DNA of 40,182 nt, from the NCBI GenBank assembly GCA_964446245.1, contig CAYUNI010000005.1:1-40182 (forward strand), read 5' to 3'. Position 1 is the stretch's first letter. Every line of letters begins with the position of its first letter. Below the pieces are notes generated by a model. That model searched no databases. It was not told the origin of the DNA and saw only the letters and a program-made list of their open reading frames with translations. This DNA comes from CAYUNI01 sp964446245. Lineage in GTDB: Bacteria > Patescibacteriota > Minisyncoccia > Phycocordibacterales > XYD1-FULL-46-19. Made by a program: the position numbers and the translations under genes. Below, in pieces: positions 17,301 through 23,764 of the stretch.

Positions 17301-17637
17301 CTTCGAGGTTAGCTTTGGTGACAAGCTTGATGAGGTTGCGATAGCCGGTGTTGTTTTTGGCAAGAAGAGTGAGATGATAGCGTCTGGCATCGAGATGAGG
17401 CTCTTTATTAAACCGCGAACGGCTAGCCATATAAGCTTCGACACCGATTATTGGTTTGATACCAGCATCGGTGCATTTTTTGTAAAATTCTATTGCGCCA
17501 TACATATTGCCGTGATCAGTGATAGCGATTGCCGGCATTTCGTATTCTTTGGCTTTGTTGACTAAATCTTTTATTTTGATTAAGCCATCAAGAAGACTAT
17601 AATGAGTGTGATTATGGAGATGGACAAAACTCGACAT
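14389..17637 (-). CDS. dnaE: DNA polymerase III subunit alpha
   Basis: Replicative DNA polymerase catalytic subunit, 1082 residues, slightly shorter than the usual ~1160. The N-terminal PHP domain retains metal-binding motifs (HLHNHTHYSLLDG, ITDHGN), so PHP exonuclease activity is possible. The polymerase active site has PDIDMDF and KFDFLG; helix-hairpin-helix and C-terminal OB-fold (IVVIGGVIEEVKEITTKKGD) regions are present. The tau-binding tail seems short. The ATG at 17637 is supported by an extended -10 just 6 nt upstream. rnhB is transcribed divergently. Confidence 0.96.
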   Translation of the reverse strand: MSSFVHLHNHTHYSLLDGLIKIKDLVNKAKEYEMPAIAITDHGNMYGAIEFYKKCTDAGIKPIIGVEAYMASRSRFNKEPHLDARRYHLTLLAKNNTGYRNLIKLVTKANLEGYYYKPRMDKDLLREHSEGIICLSGCLGSELSKALWNRDTALAENLVREYQDIFGAENYYIEIMHHPKLERQLELKNASIELAKRLGIPLVATQDTHYLNKDDAEAHNTLVAIQTNSDVNDGKRFSNSEEDFSFTSPSEMVANFQEAPEAITNSLKIAEACNVELDLGKWLFPNYLIPENSSYDQELRLMAETGLRDYISRHPERAGEAEKRMNYELEVIATKGYSPYFLVVSDLIKNAHHLGIFTNTRGSAAGSFVSFLAQITSVDPLFFKLPFERFLNPDRPSPPDIDMDFADKRRDDIIDYAKSKYGEDHVAQIGTFGSMLARGSVRDVARALGYPYAVGDRLSKMIPMGSQGFPMTIDRALDEVPELKEIYQNEADAKKIIDLAKKIEGCARHISVHAAGVVIAPSTITDFVPVQFDPHGEKLITQYEMHAVEDAGLLKFDFLGIRNLSILEDAIRIVHKIQGVEVDLDNIPLDDPKTFAMLARGDTIGLFQLNGAGMTKWLKELRPSTIHDINAMVALYRPGPMESIPEYIARKDNPKLIRYLDPRLKPILERSFGVITYQDDVMLISIHLAGYNWTEADKLRKAMGKKIPAEMEKQKTKLLEGFVANGLTEKKAQELWKLIEPFAAYGFNKAHAASYGRVAYQTSYMKANYLSEYMTAVLSAEAGDVEKIAEIINECKKLDIPVLPPDVNESFGDFAVIKAVTGDLSKLTPEAAALATRFQREKDTIRFGLYTIKNLGTEISDFIVEERKRGGPYSSYQNFLERVIHKNMNKKSLEALIKAGAMDSLGEERGAMLFNIEEALAYNKEASNRNNQQDSLFGAMVDTSTLPTLRFKDAPAIDTKAKLAWEKELLGLYLSGHPLEAFRDKFAQAEHNIKIAKTLADNTIVVIGGVIEEVKEITTKKGDRMAFVRIADFDDQLETVFFSKIYSAQKAIIQVDKCVALRGKISIRNNEPSLIVDGIKEL

Positions 17638-17643
17638 AGCCAG

Positions 17644-17652
17644 ATTATAGCA
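17644..17652 (-). promoter_or_regulatory. Extended -10 promoter of dnaE, leaderless
   Basis: On the minus strand TGCTATAAT ends 6 nt before the dnaE ATG. A start about 7 nt after the -10 would fall on or next to the A of the ATG, so a leaderless mRNA is predicted. Confidence 0.65.
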
Positions 17653-17691
17653 GATTACTTAAACGGCCAAAGCCTTGACGATAGAGAGAAT

Positions 17692-18306
17692 ATGCCGGCT
17701 TTTATTGTCGGGGTAGATGAGGCTGGACGAGGGCCACTAGCGGGGCCGGTTGCGGTCGGAGTGGTAGCTTTGCCTAGAGCGACGGAAGGAAGCTGGCGAC
17801 CAATTTTGGCGGAATTTCCTTTTGGTCGTGATTCTAAAAAGTTAACGGTTAAAGCGCGAGCGGTTTGGTATCGAAAATTGCGTGAGTTAGAGAAAGCTGG
17901 CGCGATAAGGGCGACAGTGGCTTTCTCGAGCCATGACTATATTGATAATTACGGCATTGCGCCAGCAATCAGACGAGCGCTAGCGGAAGCGCTGGCCGAG
18001 ACGGTCTCGGTGGTAGAAGATAGTCTTGTTCTTTTAGACGGTGGCTTGCAAGCGCCACTAATTTACCCTCATCAAGAGACAGTAATAAAAGGTGATGAAA
18101 AGATTTTAGTAATTGGTCTGGCCTCGATTTTGGCTAAGGTGGCGCGGGATACTTTTATGCTTAAATTGGCAGAAAAATATCCTTTATATGAATTGGAAAA
18201 ACATAAGGGTTATGGCACAGCTCGACATTGCGCTCTTCTCCGCCAATATGGACCATGTGAAATACATCGGCGAAGTTTTTTGGAGCGTATATTGAAGAAA
18301 GTTTAA
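17692..18306 (+). CDS. rnhB: Ribonuclease HII
   Basis: Cleaves the RNA strand of RNA-DNA hybrids and single ribonucleotides in DNA. From ATG 17692 the protein has 204 residues, starting MPAFIVGVDEAGRGPLAGPV with the first catalytic Asp-Glu pair. Further motifs are FGRDSKKLT, VLLDGGL and LASILAKVARD; GYGTARH lies near the C-terminus. A longer reading from 17602 would start inside dnaE and add about 30 unrelated residues, so it is rejected. It lies head-to-head with dnaE, consistent with a replication role. Confidence 0.93.
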   Translation: MPAFIVGVDEAGRGPLAGPVAVGVVALPRATEGSWRPILAEFPFGRDSKKLTVKARAVWYRKLRELEKAGAIRATVAFSSHDYIDNYGIAPAIRRALAEALAETVSVVEDSLVLLDGGLQAPLIYPHQETVIKGDEKILVIGLASILAKVARDTFMLKLAEKYPLYELEKHKGYGTARHCALLRQYGPCEIHRRSFLERILKKV

Positions 18307-18336
18307 TTGTTGCTTTTTTGACACAGAGTGATATTC

Positions 18337-18342
18337 TATAAT
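18337..18342 (+). promoter_or_regulatory. -10 box upstream of small SD-led gene
   Basis: TATAAT at 18337-18342. A TTGACA at 18318-18323 is only 13 bp away, which is shorter than usual, so the -35 assignment is unsure. It would give a leader of about 36 nt carrying the SD site. Confidence 0.5.
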
Positions 18343-18384
18343 TCAGAGGTTCTTCGCACCCAAAAAAAGAAAGGAAGAGTTTGT

Positions 18385-18696
18385 ATGAGAAAGTTGGCGC
18401 TCTCGGCAATGGAAGATGCTTTGCGGGCGGTATTTGAGTCACCTCATGAGGCGACCGCAGAGCAGTGGAAGAAGGTACTGTGTGGGGGAGATGTTCCCAA
18501 GGCGAGGAAGGCATGGGAGCTTCTCGAGGGTGGAAACTACCCGCCCTACTCCTCCAAGGGATTTTTGGCAGATTGTGCGAAAAACTGCCAAGTGAACTCC
18601 CTTCGTCAGGAGATCGACAAGAGGCGACGGGCTTTCGCCGCCGAGAAGAGGAATTTGCCTCAATCGTCTGTGACGGCGCAAGAGGTAGCCGCGTAG
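18385..18696 (+). CDS. Small hypothetical protein, SD-led and GC-rich
   Basis: A 103-residue protein not recognised. It is soluble and mainly helical, with two Cys (CAKNC) and a basic stretch (RQEIDKRRRAFAAEKR). ATG 18385 is chosen because AAAGGAAG lies 7 nt upstream; an in-frame ATT-led extension to 18328 would overlap the promoter. Codon use is visibly more GC-rich than in rnhB, and it has its own promoter and terminator, like the other SD-led genes in this window. No function is assigned. Confidence 0.7.
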   Translation: MRKLALSAMEDALRAVFESPHEATAEQWKKVLCGGDVPKARKAWELLEGGNYPPYSSKGFLADCAKNCQVNSLRQEIDKRRRAFAAEKRNLPQSSVTAQEVAA

Positions 18697-18734
18697 GGCT
18701 TTGGTCAGGGTTGTTGGGTGCTTGAGAATAAGGG

Positions 18735-18762
18735 GGCCGTATCGGGGGATAACCATACGGCC
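18735..18762 (+). terminator. Terminator of small SD-led gene
   Basis: GGCCGTAT (18735-18742) and ATACGGCC (18755-18762) around a 12-nt loop, followed by TTTATTTATTTTT. Confidence 0.85.
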
Positions 18763-18783
18763 TTTATTTATTTTTCACATAGT

Positions 18784-18936
18784 CACATAGGGCAGTCCTA
18801 TGTCTGTGGATAACTTTACATAGGACTGCCCTATGTGACTGCCCTATGTGAAATTGGGAAGGGGGTTTGAGTGTGGTTTTGTTTACATAGGACTGCCCTA
18901 TGTGAAATTGGGAAGGGGGTTTGAGTGTGGTTTTGT
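18784..18936. repeat. Tandem and inverted repeat cluster, intergenic
   Basis: A 20-bp palindromic motif (ACATAGGACTGCCCTATGTG) occurs inverted at 18784-18803 and direct at 18817-18836 and 18884-18903, with a partial copy at 18839-18850. A 54-bp unit starting at 18841 repeats from 18895 and matches through 18936 (CTATGTGAAATTGGGAAGGG and following). It lies in the 320-bp gap between the small SD-led gene and rpmF, where no coding sequence is evident. Confidence 0.85.
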
Positions 18937-18981
18937 GTTTTCTCGTGCCGAGGGATTATTCAAGGGTGGCCAGGCAACCTG

Positions 18982-19010
18982 TTGCTTTTTTTCTTTTTTT
19001 ACTTTATAAT
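18982..19010 (+). promoter_or_regulatory. rpmF promoter, leaderless
   Basis: TTGCTT (18982-18987), 17 bp, TATAAT (19005-19010), then 8 nt to the ATG. The same TTGCTT-N17-TATAAT layout precedes rpsA and the RNA gene near 28.1 kb. Confidence 0.75.
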
Positions 19011-19018
19011 AGCCTATT

Positions 19019-19240
19019 ATGTCAGTACGAATGCGTCATACCCGGGCTCATACCGGAAATCGTCGTTCCCACCACGCTTTGACCGCCCCCCGGTTGTCTA
19101 AGTGTGCTAATTGTGGAGCGGCTCATTTGCGACATCGAGCTTGTGAGAAATGTGGTACCTATCGAGGCAGAACCGTCATCGATGTGGTCGCCAAGCTAGA
19201 AAAGAAAACCAAAAAGGTGGCAACAAAAAGCGCGAAGTAG
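19019..19240 (+). CDS. rpmF: 50S ribosomal protein bL32
   Basis: Small zinc-ribbon ribosomal protein of the large subunit, 73 residues. The basic N-terminus (RMRHTRAHTGNRRSHHAL) is followed by CANCG...CEKCG, two CxxC pairs of the zinc form, and a Lys-rich tail. The length is typical. Its own promoter lies immediately upstream; nusB follows 61 bp later on the same strand. Confidence 0.96.
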   Translation: MSVRMRHTRAHTGNRRSHHALTAPRLSKCANCGAAHLRHRACEKCGTYRGRTVIDVVAKLEKKTKKVATKSAK

Positions 19241-19301
19241 TTTGAGCTTTAAGTTTTGGTCTTTTTAATTTTGAAAATATAATAATTTTTTGCTTTGATT
19301 T

Positions 19302-20210
19302 ATGGCTAATCGTCATCTTTCCCGAAGTTTGTCCTTGCAAACCCTATTTGAATGGGATTTCAATGACTACAATCTCGAACAAGCCGAGGAGGCGATGGAC
19401 CGAACTATTTTAGAGTTTGGCCCTGGTTTAGAGGAGGCGGATTTTGCTCAGGCCTTGGTTAAAGGGGTGATTAGCCATAAAGAAAAGCTCGACGACATTA
19501 TTACTAAGGCGGCTCCTGATTGGCCATTGAGCCAGATTGCTAATGTTGATCGTAATGTTTTGCGTCTAGGGCTTTTCGAGTTGATTTTTGGTGACAAGAA
19601 AGAAGTCCCGGCTCGAGTGGCGATTAATGAAGCGATAGAGTTGGCTAAAACTTTTGGTGGAGAAAACAGCGGGCGTTTTGTTAATGGGGTGCTTGGCACT
19701 ATCTATAAGGAGATGGGTGAGCCGGGCAAAGATGAAGTGCCCAATAAAAAGAAGCGCTTGAAAAATGTCCCCTATGATCAAATGCCAATTGAAAAATTAG
19801 GCGGGGCGGTGGTCTATGGTTTTGTCGAAGGAGAGCTTAAGTTGGCCTTGGTCCATGATATTTTTGGTTTCTGGACTTTGTCCAAAGGTCACGTAAAAGA
19901 TGGTGAAGAGCTGACCGAAGCGACGGCTCGAGAAATTAAAGAAGAGTTGTCATTGCCGGTTGTCGTCGGCGCAGAGCTAGGCTCAAATGAATACATTGCT
20001 TCGGATCCTGAACGGGGAAAGATTCGCAAGCAGGTGGTCTATTTTTTGGCCGAGGCTGATAACCCAGAGTCTCTAGCTTTAGGGAAAAATAAAGGTGGTC
20101 TTACTGAGGTGGCTTGGTTTTCTTTACCGGAGGTGATTGACCTTAAAATGTATGATGATATTGTGCCGATTGTCACCAAGGCGGTTAAAATGTTGAAAGC
20201 GTTAAAATAG
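19302..20210 (+). CDS. nusB: NusB antitermination factor fused to a Nudix hydrolase domain
   Basis: A 302-residue protein. Residues 1-~140 are NusB-like (RSLSLQTLFEWDF; NVDRNVLRLGLFELIF; VARVAINEAIELAKTF-type segment; RFVNGVLGTI), the RNA-binding factor that works with NusE on boxA in rRNA transcription. Residues ~165-300 are a Nudix fold with box GHVKDGEELTEATAREIKEE, where the final conserved Gly is Ser but the catalytic REIKEE is intact. Most bacterial NusB proteins are ~140 residues and lack such a partner. TATAAT (19278-19283) lies 18 nt upstream of the ATG. rnc follows 6 nt after the stop, so a shared RNA-processing operon is likely. Confidence 0.9.
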   Translation: MANRHLSRSLSLQTLFEWDFNDYNLEQAEEAMDRTILEFGPGLEEADFAQALVKGVISHKEKLDDIITKAAPDWPLSQIANVDRNVLRLGLFELIFGDKKEVPARVAINEAIELAKTFGGENSGRFVNGVLGTIYKEMGEPGKDEVPNKKKRLKNVPYDQMPIEKLGGAVVYGFVEGELKLALVHDIFGFWTLSKGHVKDGEELTEATAREIKEELSLPVVVGAELGSNEYIASDPERGKIRKQVVYFLAEADNPESLALGKNKGGLTEVAWFSLPEVIDLKMYDDIVPIVTKAVKMLKALK

Positions 20211-20216
20211 AATTTT

Positions 20217-20912
20217 ATGATAAATAACCTAAACACTTTTGCGGAAGAAAATAATTTAAAATTTAAAAATCCCGATCTGTTAAAACAGGCGTTTATCCAT
20301 CGTTCTTATTTGAACGAACATCGTAATTTGACCTTAGGTCATAATGAGCGATTAGAATTTTTAGGCGATGCTGTATTGGAGCTGGTGGTGACCGATGATT
20401 TGTATTGTCGTTATCCAGATAAGCCAGAGGGGGAGCTTACGGCTTATCGAGCGGCTTTGGTCAATGCTAACACCTTGTCGGAGTTGGCGCAGGATATTGG
20501 AATGAATGATTTTTTGCTTTTGTCACGCGGTGAGGCAAAAGATAAGGGGCGAGCTCGACAATATATTTTGGCTAATACTTTTGAAGCGTTGATTGGCGCG
20601 ATTTATCTGGACCAAGGCTATGAGGCCGCGAAAAAATTTATCGACCAGACAGTGATGCAAGGGCCAGAGAAAACAATTAAAAAAAGTTTAGCCGAGGATT
20701 ATAAAAGTATTTTTCAAAAGAAAGCTCAAGAAATACTTGGGGTGACGCCAAGTTATCAGACTTTGGAAGAGGCTGGTCCCGACCACAACAAACGATTTAC
20801 TATTGGTTTATTTTTAGCGTCAGAAAAAATTGCTGAAGGCTTCGGTCATTCTAAGCAGGAGGCCGAGCAAGAAGCGGCGCGAAAGGGGTTGGGAGAGAAG
20901 GGATGGGGCTAA
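20217..20912 (+). CDS. rnc: Ribonuclease III
   Basis: Double-strand-specific RNase that matures rRNA and other structured RNAs; 231 residues, typical length. The signature HNERLEFLGDAVLEL and the second catalytic cluster (ANTFEALIGAIYLDQGY) define the RNase III domain. A C-terminal double-stranded RNA-binding domain ends in HSKQEAEQEAARKGL. It starts 6 nt after nusB and they probably share a transcript. A 116-bp repeat with two hairpins follows 78 bp after the stop and likely terminates the operon. Confidence 0.95.
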   Translation: MINNLNTFAEENNLKFKNPDLLKQAFIHRSYLNEHRNLTLGHNERLEFLGDAVLELVVTDDLYCRYPDKPEGELTAYRAALVNANTLSELAQDIGMNDFLLLSRGEAKDKGRARQYILANTFEALIGAIYLDQGYEAAKKFIDQTVMQGPEKTIKKSLAEDYKSIFQKKAQEILGVTPSYQTLEEAGPDHNKRFTIGLFLASEKIAEGFGHSKQEAEQEAARKGLGEKGWG

Positions 20913-20990
20913 TGTGGACTGGACGCCGACTTATGCGGACTGGCGGAACGCGGACGGCGGAACGTTGGCTGGACGCAGATTACTCGATAT

Positions 20991-21106
20991 GAATCTGTAA
21001 ATGGGCAGAAAGCCCCGACCTTGAAATACATAATTCAAAAAAGGTCGGGGCTTGAAATGCAAAAAGGGCGGGCCTCGCTGGTACTCCAGAGAAGCCCGCC
21101 CTTTCT
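20991..21106. repeat. 116-bp direct repeat, copy A (two-hairpin unit), left of smc
   Basis: Identical over 116 bp to 23498-23613 on the other side of smc; the preceding 13 bp differ at two positions. It holds two strong hairpins: AGCCCCGACCTT/AAGGTCGGGGCTT, and AAGGGCGGGC/GCCCGCCCTTTCT with a T-containing tail. Upstream (20920-20975) are short GC-rich GCGGAACG-type repeats. It can act as a double terminator for rnc. Confidence 0.92.
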
Positions 21107-21204
21107 ATAACTTATTAATTATCTGCATCGAGTAATAGCGCTAGATTTTTATTTTTTACACAGTATCTATTTAATCAGTGCCATTTCTAGTGTATTATAG
21201 GATT

Positions 21205-23451
21205 ATGCATCTCAAGCGATTGGAAATATCCGGTTTTAAATCTTTTGGCAAAAAATCTATTTTAAGTTTCGAGGCGCCGATGACAGCCATCGTTGGTCCT
21301 AATGGCTCGGGCAAATCTAATGTGGCGGAAGCTTTTCGTTGGGTTTTGGGCGAGCAGTCACTTAAGTCTCTCCGTGGTAAACGCGGAGAAGATTTGATTT
21401 TTTCTGGACCGGAAGCTGGCGGGCGATTGAACCGAGCTTGTGTGCAGATTATTTTTGATAATAGTGACCGCCGGTTTGATATTGATTTTGATGAGGTGAC
21501 TATTACCCGAGAAGTGTTTAAAGATGGCTCTAACGAATATTCGATCAATGGCTCTAATGTCCGTCTGAGAGATGTTTTGGAGCTTTTGGGGCAGGTGGCG
21601 CTTGGCTCGGCCGGACATCATATTATCAGTCAAGGTGAAGCCGATCGGGTCTTGAGCTCTGGGCCGGTCGAGCGTCGGGGAATGATTGAAGAAGCTTTGG
21701 GTCTGCGAGTTTTCCAATGGAAATTAGAGGAAAGTGAGAAAAAATTAGCCAAAACTGAAGAAAACAAAAAACAGGTCGAGTCTCTTCGACGAGAAATTGC
21801 TCCCCATTTGAAATTTTTAAAGAAGCAGGTTGAGAAATTGGAAAAAGCGGCCGAATTTCGCCGAGAATTAAAAACACTTTATCATTCTTATTTTAAACGC
21901 GAGTCCCTTTATCTTGAATTTGAACAGAAAAAAATAAATACAGCTGAGGCGGAATTGAAAAACTCAATCTCGATTTTAGATGATAAGATTAAGATTTCTG
22001 CGGAGTCTCTTTCGGTCGATCAAGATCAGCTTGCCAAAGAACAAGAGCTGATTTTGGCTGAAAGAAAATTGCGCGAGGCGCGAGATGAAAAAAATGAGCT
22101 GGTTAGAAAATTGGGTCGAGTCGATGGATTGCTGGAGATTCGCGAGGCACGGATTGCTAATTTTGGTCAAGGAGAAGAGGTGACAGTCGTCGCGCTCGGG
22201 CGAGTAGAAAATCTTGCTGGTGAAATACGGAAGTTGATTGGAGAAGCCGAAGGGGAAGGGGAAATTCGTTTGGTAAGAAATTTATTGCAAAAAATTAAAG
22301 AGCGGTTGGCGAGTTTTTTTGCCGTTTACGAACGACCAAGCGTGCCAGAATCTTATCATCAAGAACTGATCGAAACCAAAAAAGAAAAAGCCGAGTTAGA
22401 AGAGCGGTTGGCAGAGCTAAATCAGATAGAAAAGACTGCCGCTTCGCTCGTCGATAATTGTCGGTTGGCGATTAAGCAGATGGAGCTCACTACTCGTGGC
22501 GCCGAAAAAGAACTTTTTGTCTTGAAAGGTGAACGAAATGAAAAGCGCTCAGAATTAGATCGCCTGCTTTCGCGGAAGCAAATTTGGGAGCGAGACCAAG
22601 CTGATTTTAAACGAGAGTTAGAAGAAGCTCTGGTCTTAGTCGATCGAGAAATACTTTTTTATGAACAGCAAAATATTAGCTTGGAGGAAATTTTAGACGA
22701 AGGGCGCCCAGCTCAAGAGGATCGTCGAAGGCAGATTGAAAAACTTAAAATTCGTTTAGAAGATATGGGCGTAGAGCAGGGAGATGTCTTGGAGGAGTAT
22801 AAAGAGGTGACCGAGCGTGATAATTTTTTGGCAGGAGAATTGATTGATTTGGAAAAAACGGCTGAGTCTTTGAAAGAAGTAATGGTTGATTTGCGTCTAA
22901 GAATTGACCGTGATTTCAAGGAGGGGGTGACGAAGATTAATGTTGCTTTCCAAGAGTTTTTTGCGCGAATGTTTGGCGGGGGGACGGCTAAACTTGAATT
23001 GATTGCTCCAGTTGTCCGTAAGAGCCGGGAAGAAAAATTGCTTCTTGATGATGAATCGGTGGCGCAAGCGATGGATGAAGACAAAAATCTTGGCAAGGAG
23101 GGGATTGAGATTGCAGTCTCCTTGCCTCGCAAGAAGATAAAAGGCTTGGCAATGCTTTCTGGTGGCGAACGAGCATTGACTTCGATTGCGCTTCTTTTTG
23201 CGATGTCGCGAGTTAATCCGCCACCATTTTTGATTTTAGACGAGACTGATGCTGCACTTGATGAAGCTAACTCACGCAAATATGGTGAGATGATCGAAAG
23301 TTTGGCTAAATATTCTCAGCTTATTGTGATTACTCATAATCGCGAGACAATGTCGCGGGCTGGAGTACTCTATGGAGTGACGATGGGAGCAGATGGTGTG
23401 TCGCGACTTTTGTCGATCAAATTTGATGAAGCGACCGCTTATGCGAAATAA
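21205..23451 (+). CDS. smc: SMC-like chromosome segregation ATPase, short form
   Basis: A 748-residue protein against about 1150-1200 for canonical bacterial SMC. N-terminal head: Walker A GPNGSGKS (31-38) and SMC-type FRWVLGEQSLKSLRGK. Long coiled-coil follows. C-terminal head: signature LSGGERALTSIALLFA (~651) and Walker B LILDETDAALDEAN (~675). I see no globular Gly-rich hinge domain between the coils, so dimerisation may differ from ordinary SMC. ATG 21205 is chosen because a -10-like TATTAT (21193-21198) lies 6 nt upstream; the GTG at 21178 lies upstream of that box. ScpA/ScpB are not in the window. The gene is bracketed by identical 116-bp repeats. Confidence 0.9.
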   Translation: MHLKRLEISGFKSFGKKSILSFEAPMTAIVGPNGSGKSNVAEAFRWVLGEQSLKSLRGKRGEDLIFSGPEAGGRLNRACVQIIFDNSDRRFDIDFDEVTITREVFKDGSNEYSINGSNVRLRDVLELLGQVALGSAGHHIISQGEADRVLSSGPVERRGMIEEALGLRVFQWKLEESEKKLAKTEENKKQVESLRREIAPHLKFLKKQVEKLEKAAEFRRELKTLYHSYFKRESLYLEFEQKKINTAEAELKNSISILDDKIKISAESLSVDQDQLAKEQELILAERKLREARDEKNELVRKLGRVDGLLEIREARIANFGQGEEVTVVALGRVENLAGEIRKLIGEAEGEGEIRLVRNLLQKIKERLASFFAVYERPSVPESYHQELIETKKEKAELEERLAELNQIEKTAASLVDNCRLAIKQMELTTRGAEKELFVLKGERNEKRSELDRLLSRKQIWERDQADFKRELEEALVLVDREILFYEQQNISLEEILDEGRPAQEDRRRQIEKLKIRLEDMGVEQGDVLEEYKEVTERDNFLAGELIDLEKTAESLKEVMVDLRLRIDRDFKEGVTKINVAFQEFFARMFGGGTAKLELIAPVVRKSREEKLLLDDESVAQAMDEDKNLGKEGIEIAVSLPRKKIKGLAMLSGGERALTSIALLFAMSRVNPPPFLILDETDAALDEANSRKYGEMIESLAKYSQLIVITHNRETMSRAGVLYGVTMGADGVSRLLSIKFDEATAYAK

Positions 23452-23497
23452 TCAAATGCGGACTCCGCCAGCCGGCGGAACGCGGATTACTTGATAC

Positions 23498-23613
23498 GAA
23501 TCTGTAAATGGGCAGAAAGCCCCGACCTTGAAATACATAATTCAAAAAAGGTCGGGGCTTGAAATGCAAAAAGGGCGGGCCTCGCTGGTACTCCAGAGAA
23601 GCCCGCCCTTTCT
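23498..23613. repeat. 116-bp direct repeat, copy B, right of smc
   Basis: Exact copy of 20991-21106, beginning 46 bp after the smc stop. The flanking GC-rich stretch (23462-23487, CCGCCAGCCGGCGGAACGCGG) resembles that before copy A. After copy B a degenerate version of the first hairpin occurs (about 23635-23676). Confidence 0.92.
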
Positions 23614-23687
23614 TGATTTGAAAAAACGCAGAAAAGTCTGACCTTAAAATACAAAAATTCAAAAAAGGTCGAACTTTAGAATACAAC

Positions 23688-23723
23688 AAGCCCCGACCTC
23701 GCAGTCTCTTAAGGTCGGGGCTT
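23688..23723. terminator. Terminator hairpin between smc and rnr
   Basis: AAGCCCCGACCT (23688-23699) and AGGTCGGGGCTT (23712-23723). It is a third relative of the AGCCCCGACC hairpin in the 116-bp repeats. The 313-bp gap between smc and rnr consists of copy B, a degenerate hairpin and this one; no gene is seen in it. Confidence 0.7.
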
Positions 23724-23764
23724 TAAATACAAGGAAACAAAAAGGTTGAGTAGTAGGTTGAATG

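Noticed and set aside
17602..17691. N-terminal extension of RNase HII
   Set aside because: It would begin inside dnaE on the opposite strand and adds residues unlike the family; ATG 17692 gives the normal N-terminus.
20991..23613. Insertion sequence carrying smc
   Set aside because: No transposase, no terminal inverted repeats and no target duplication are visible; the flanks are direct repeats made of hairpins.
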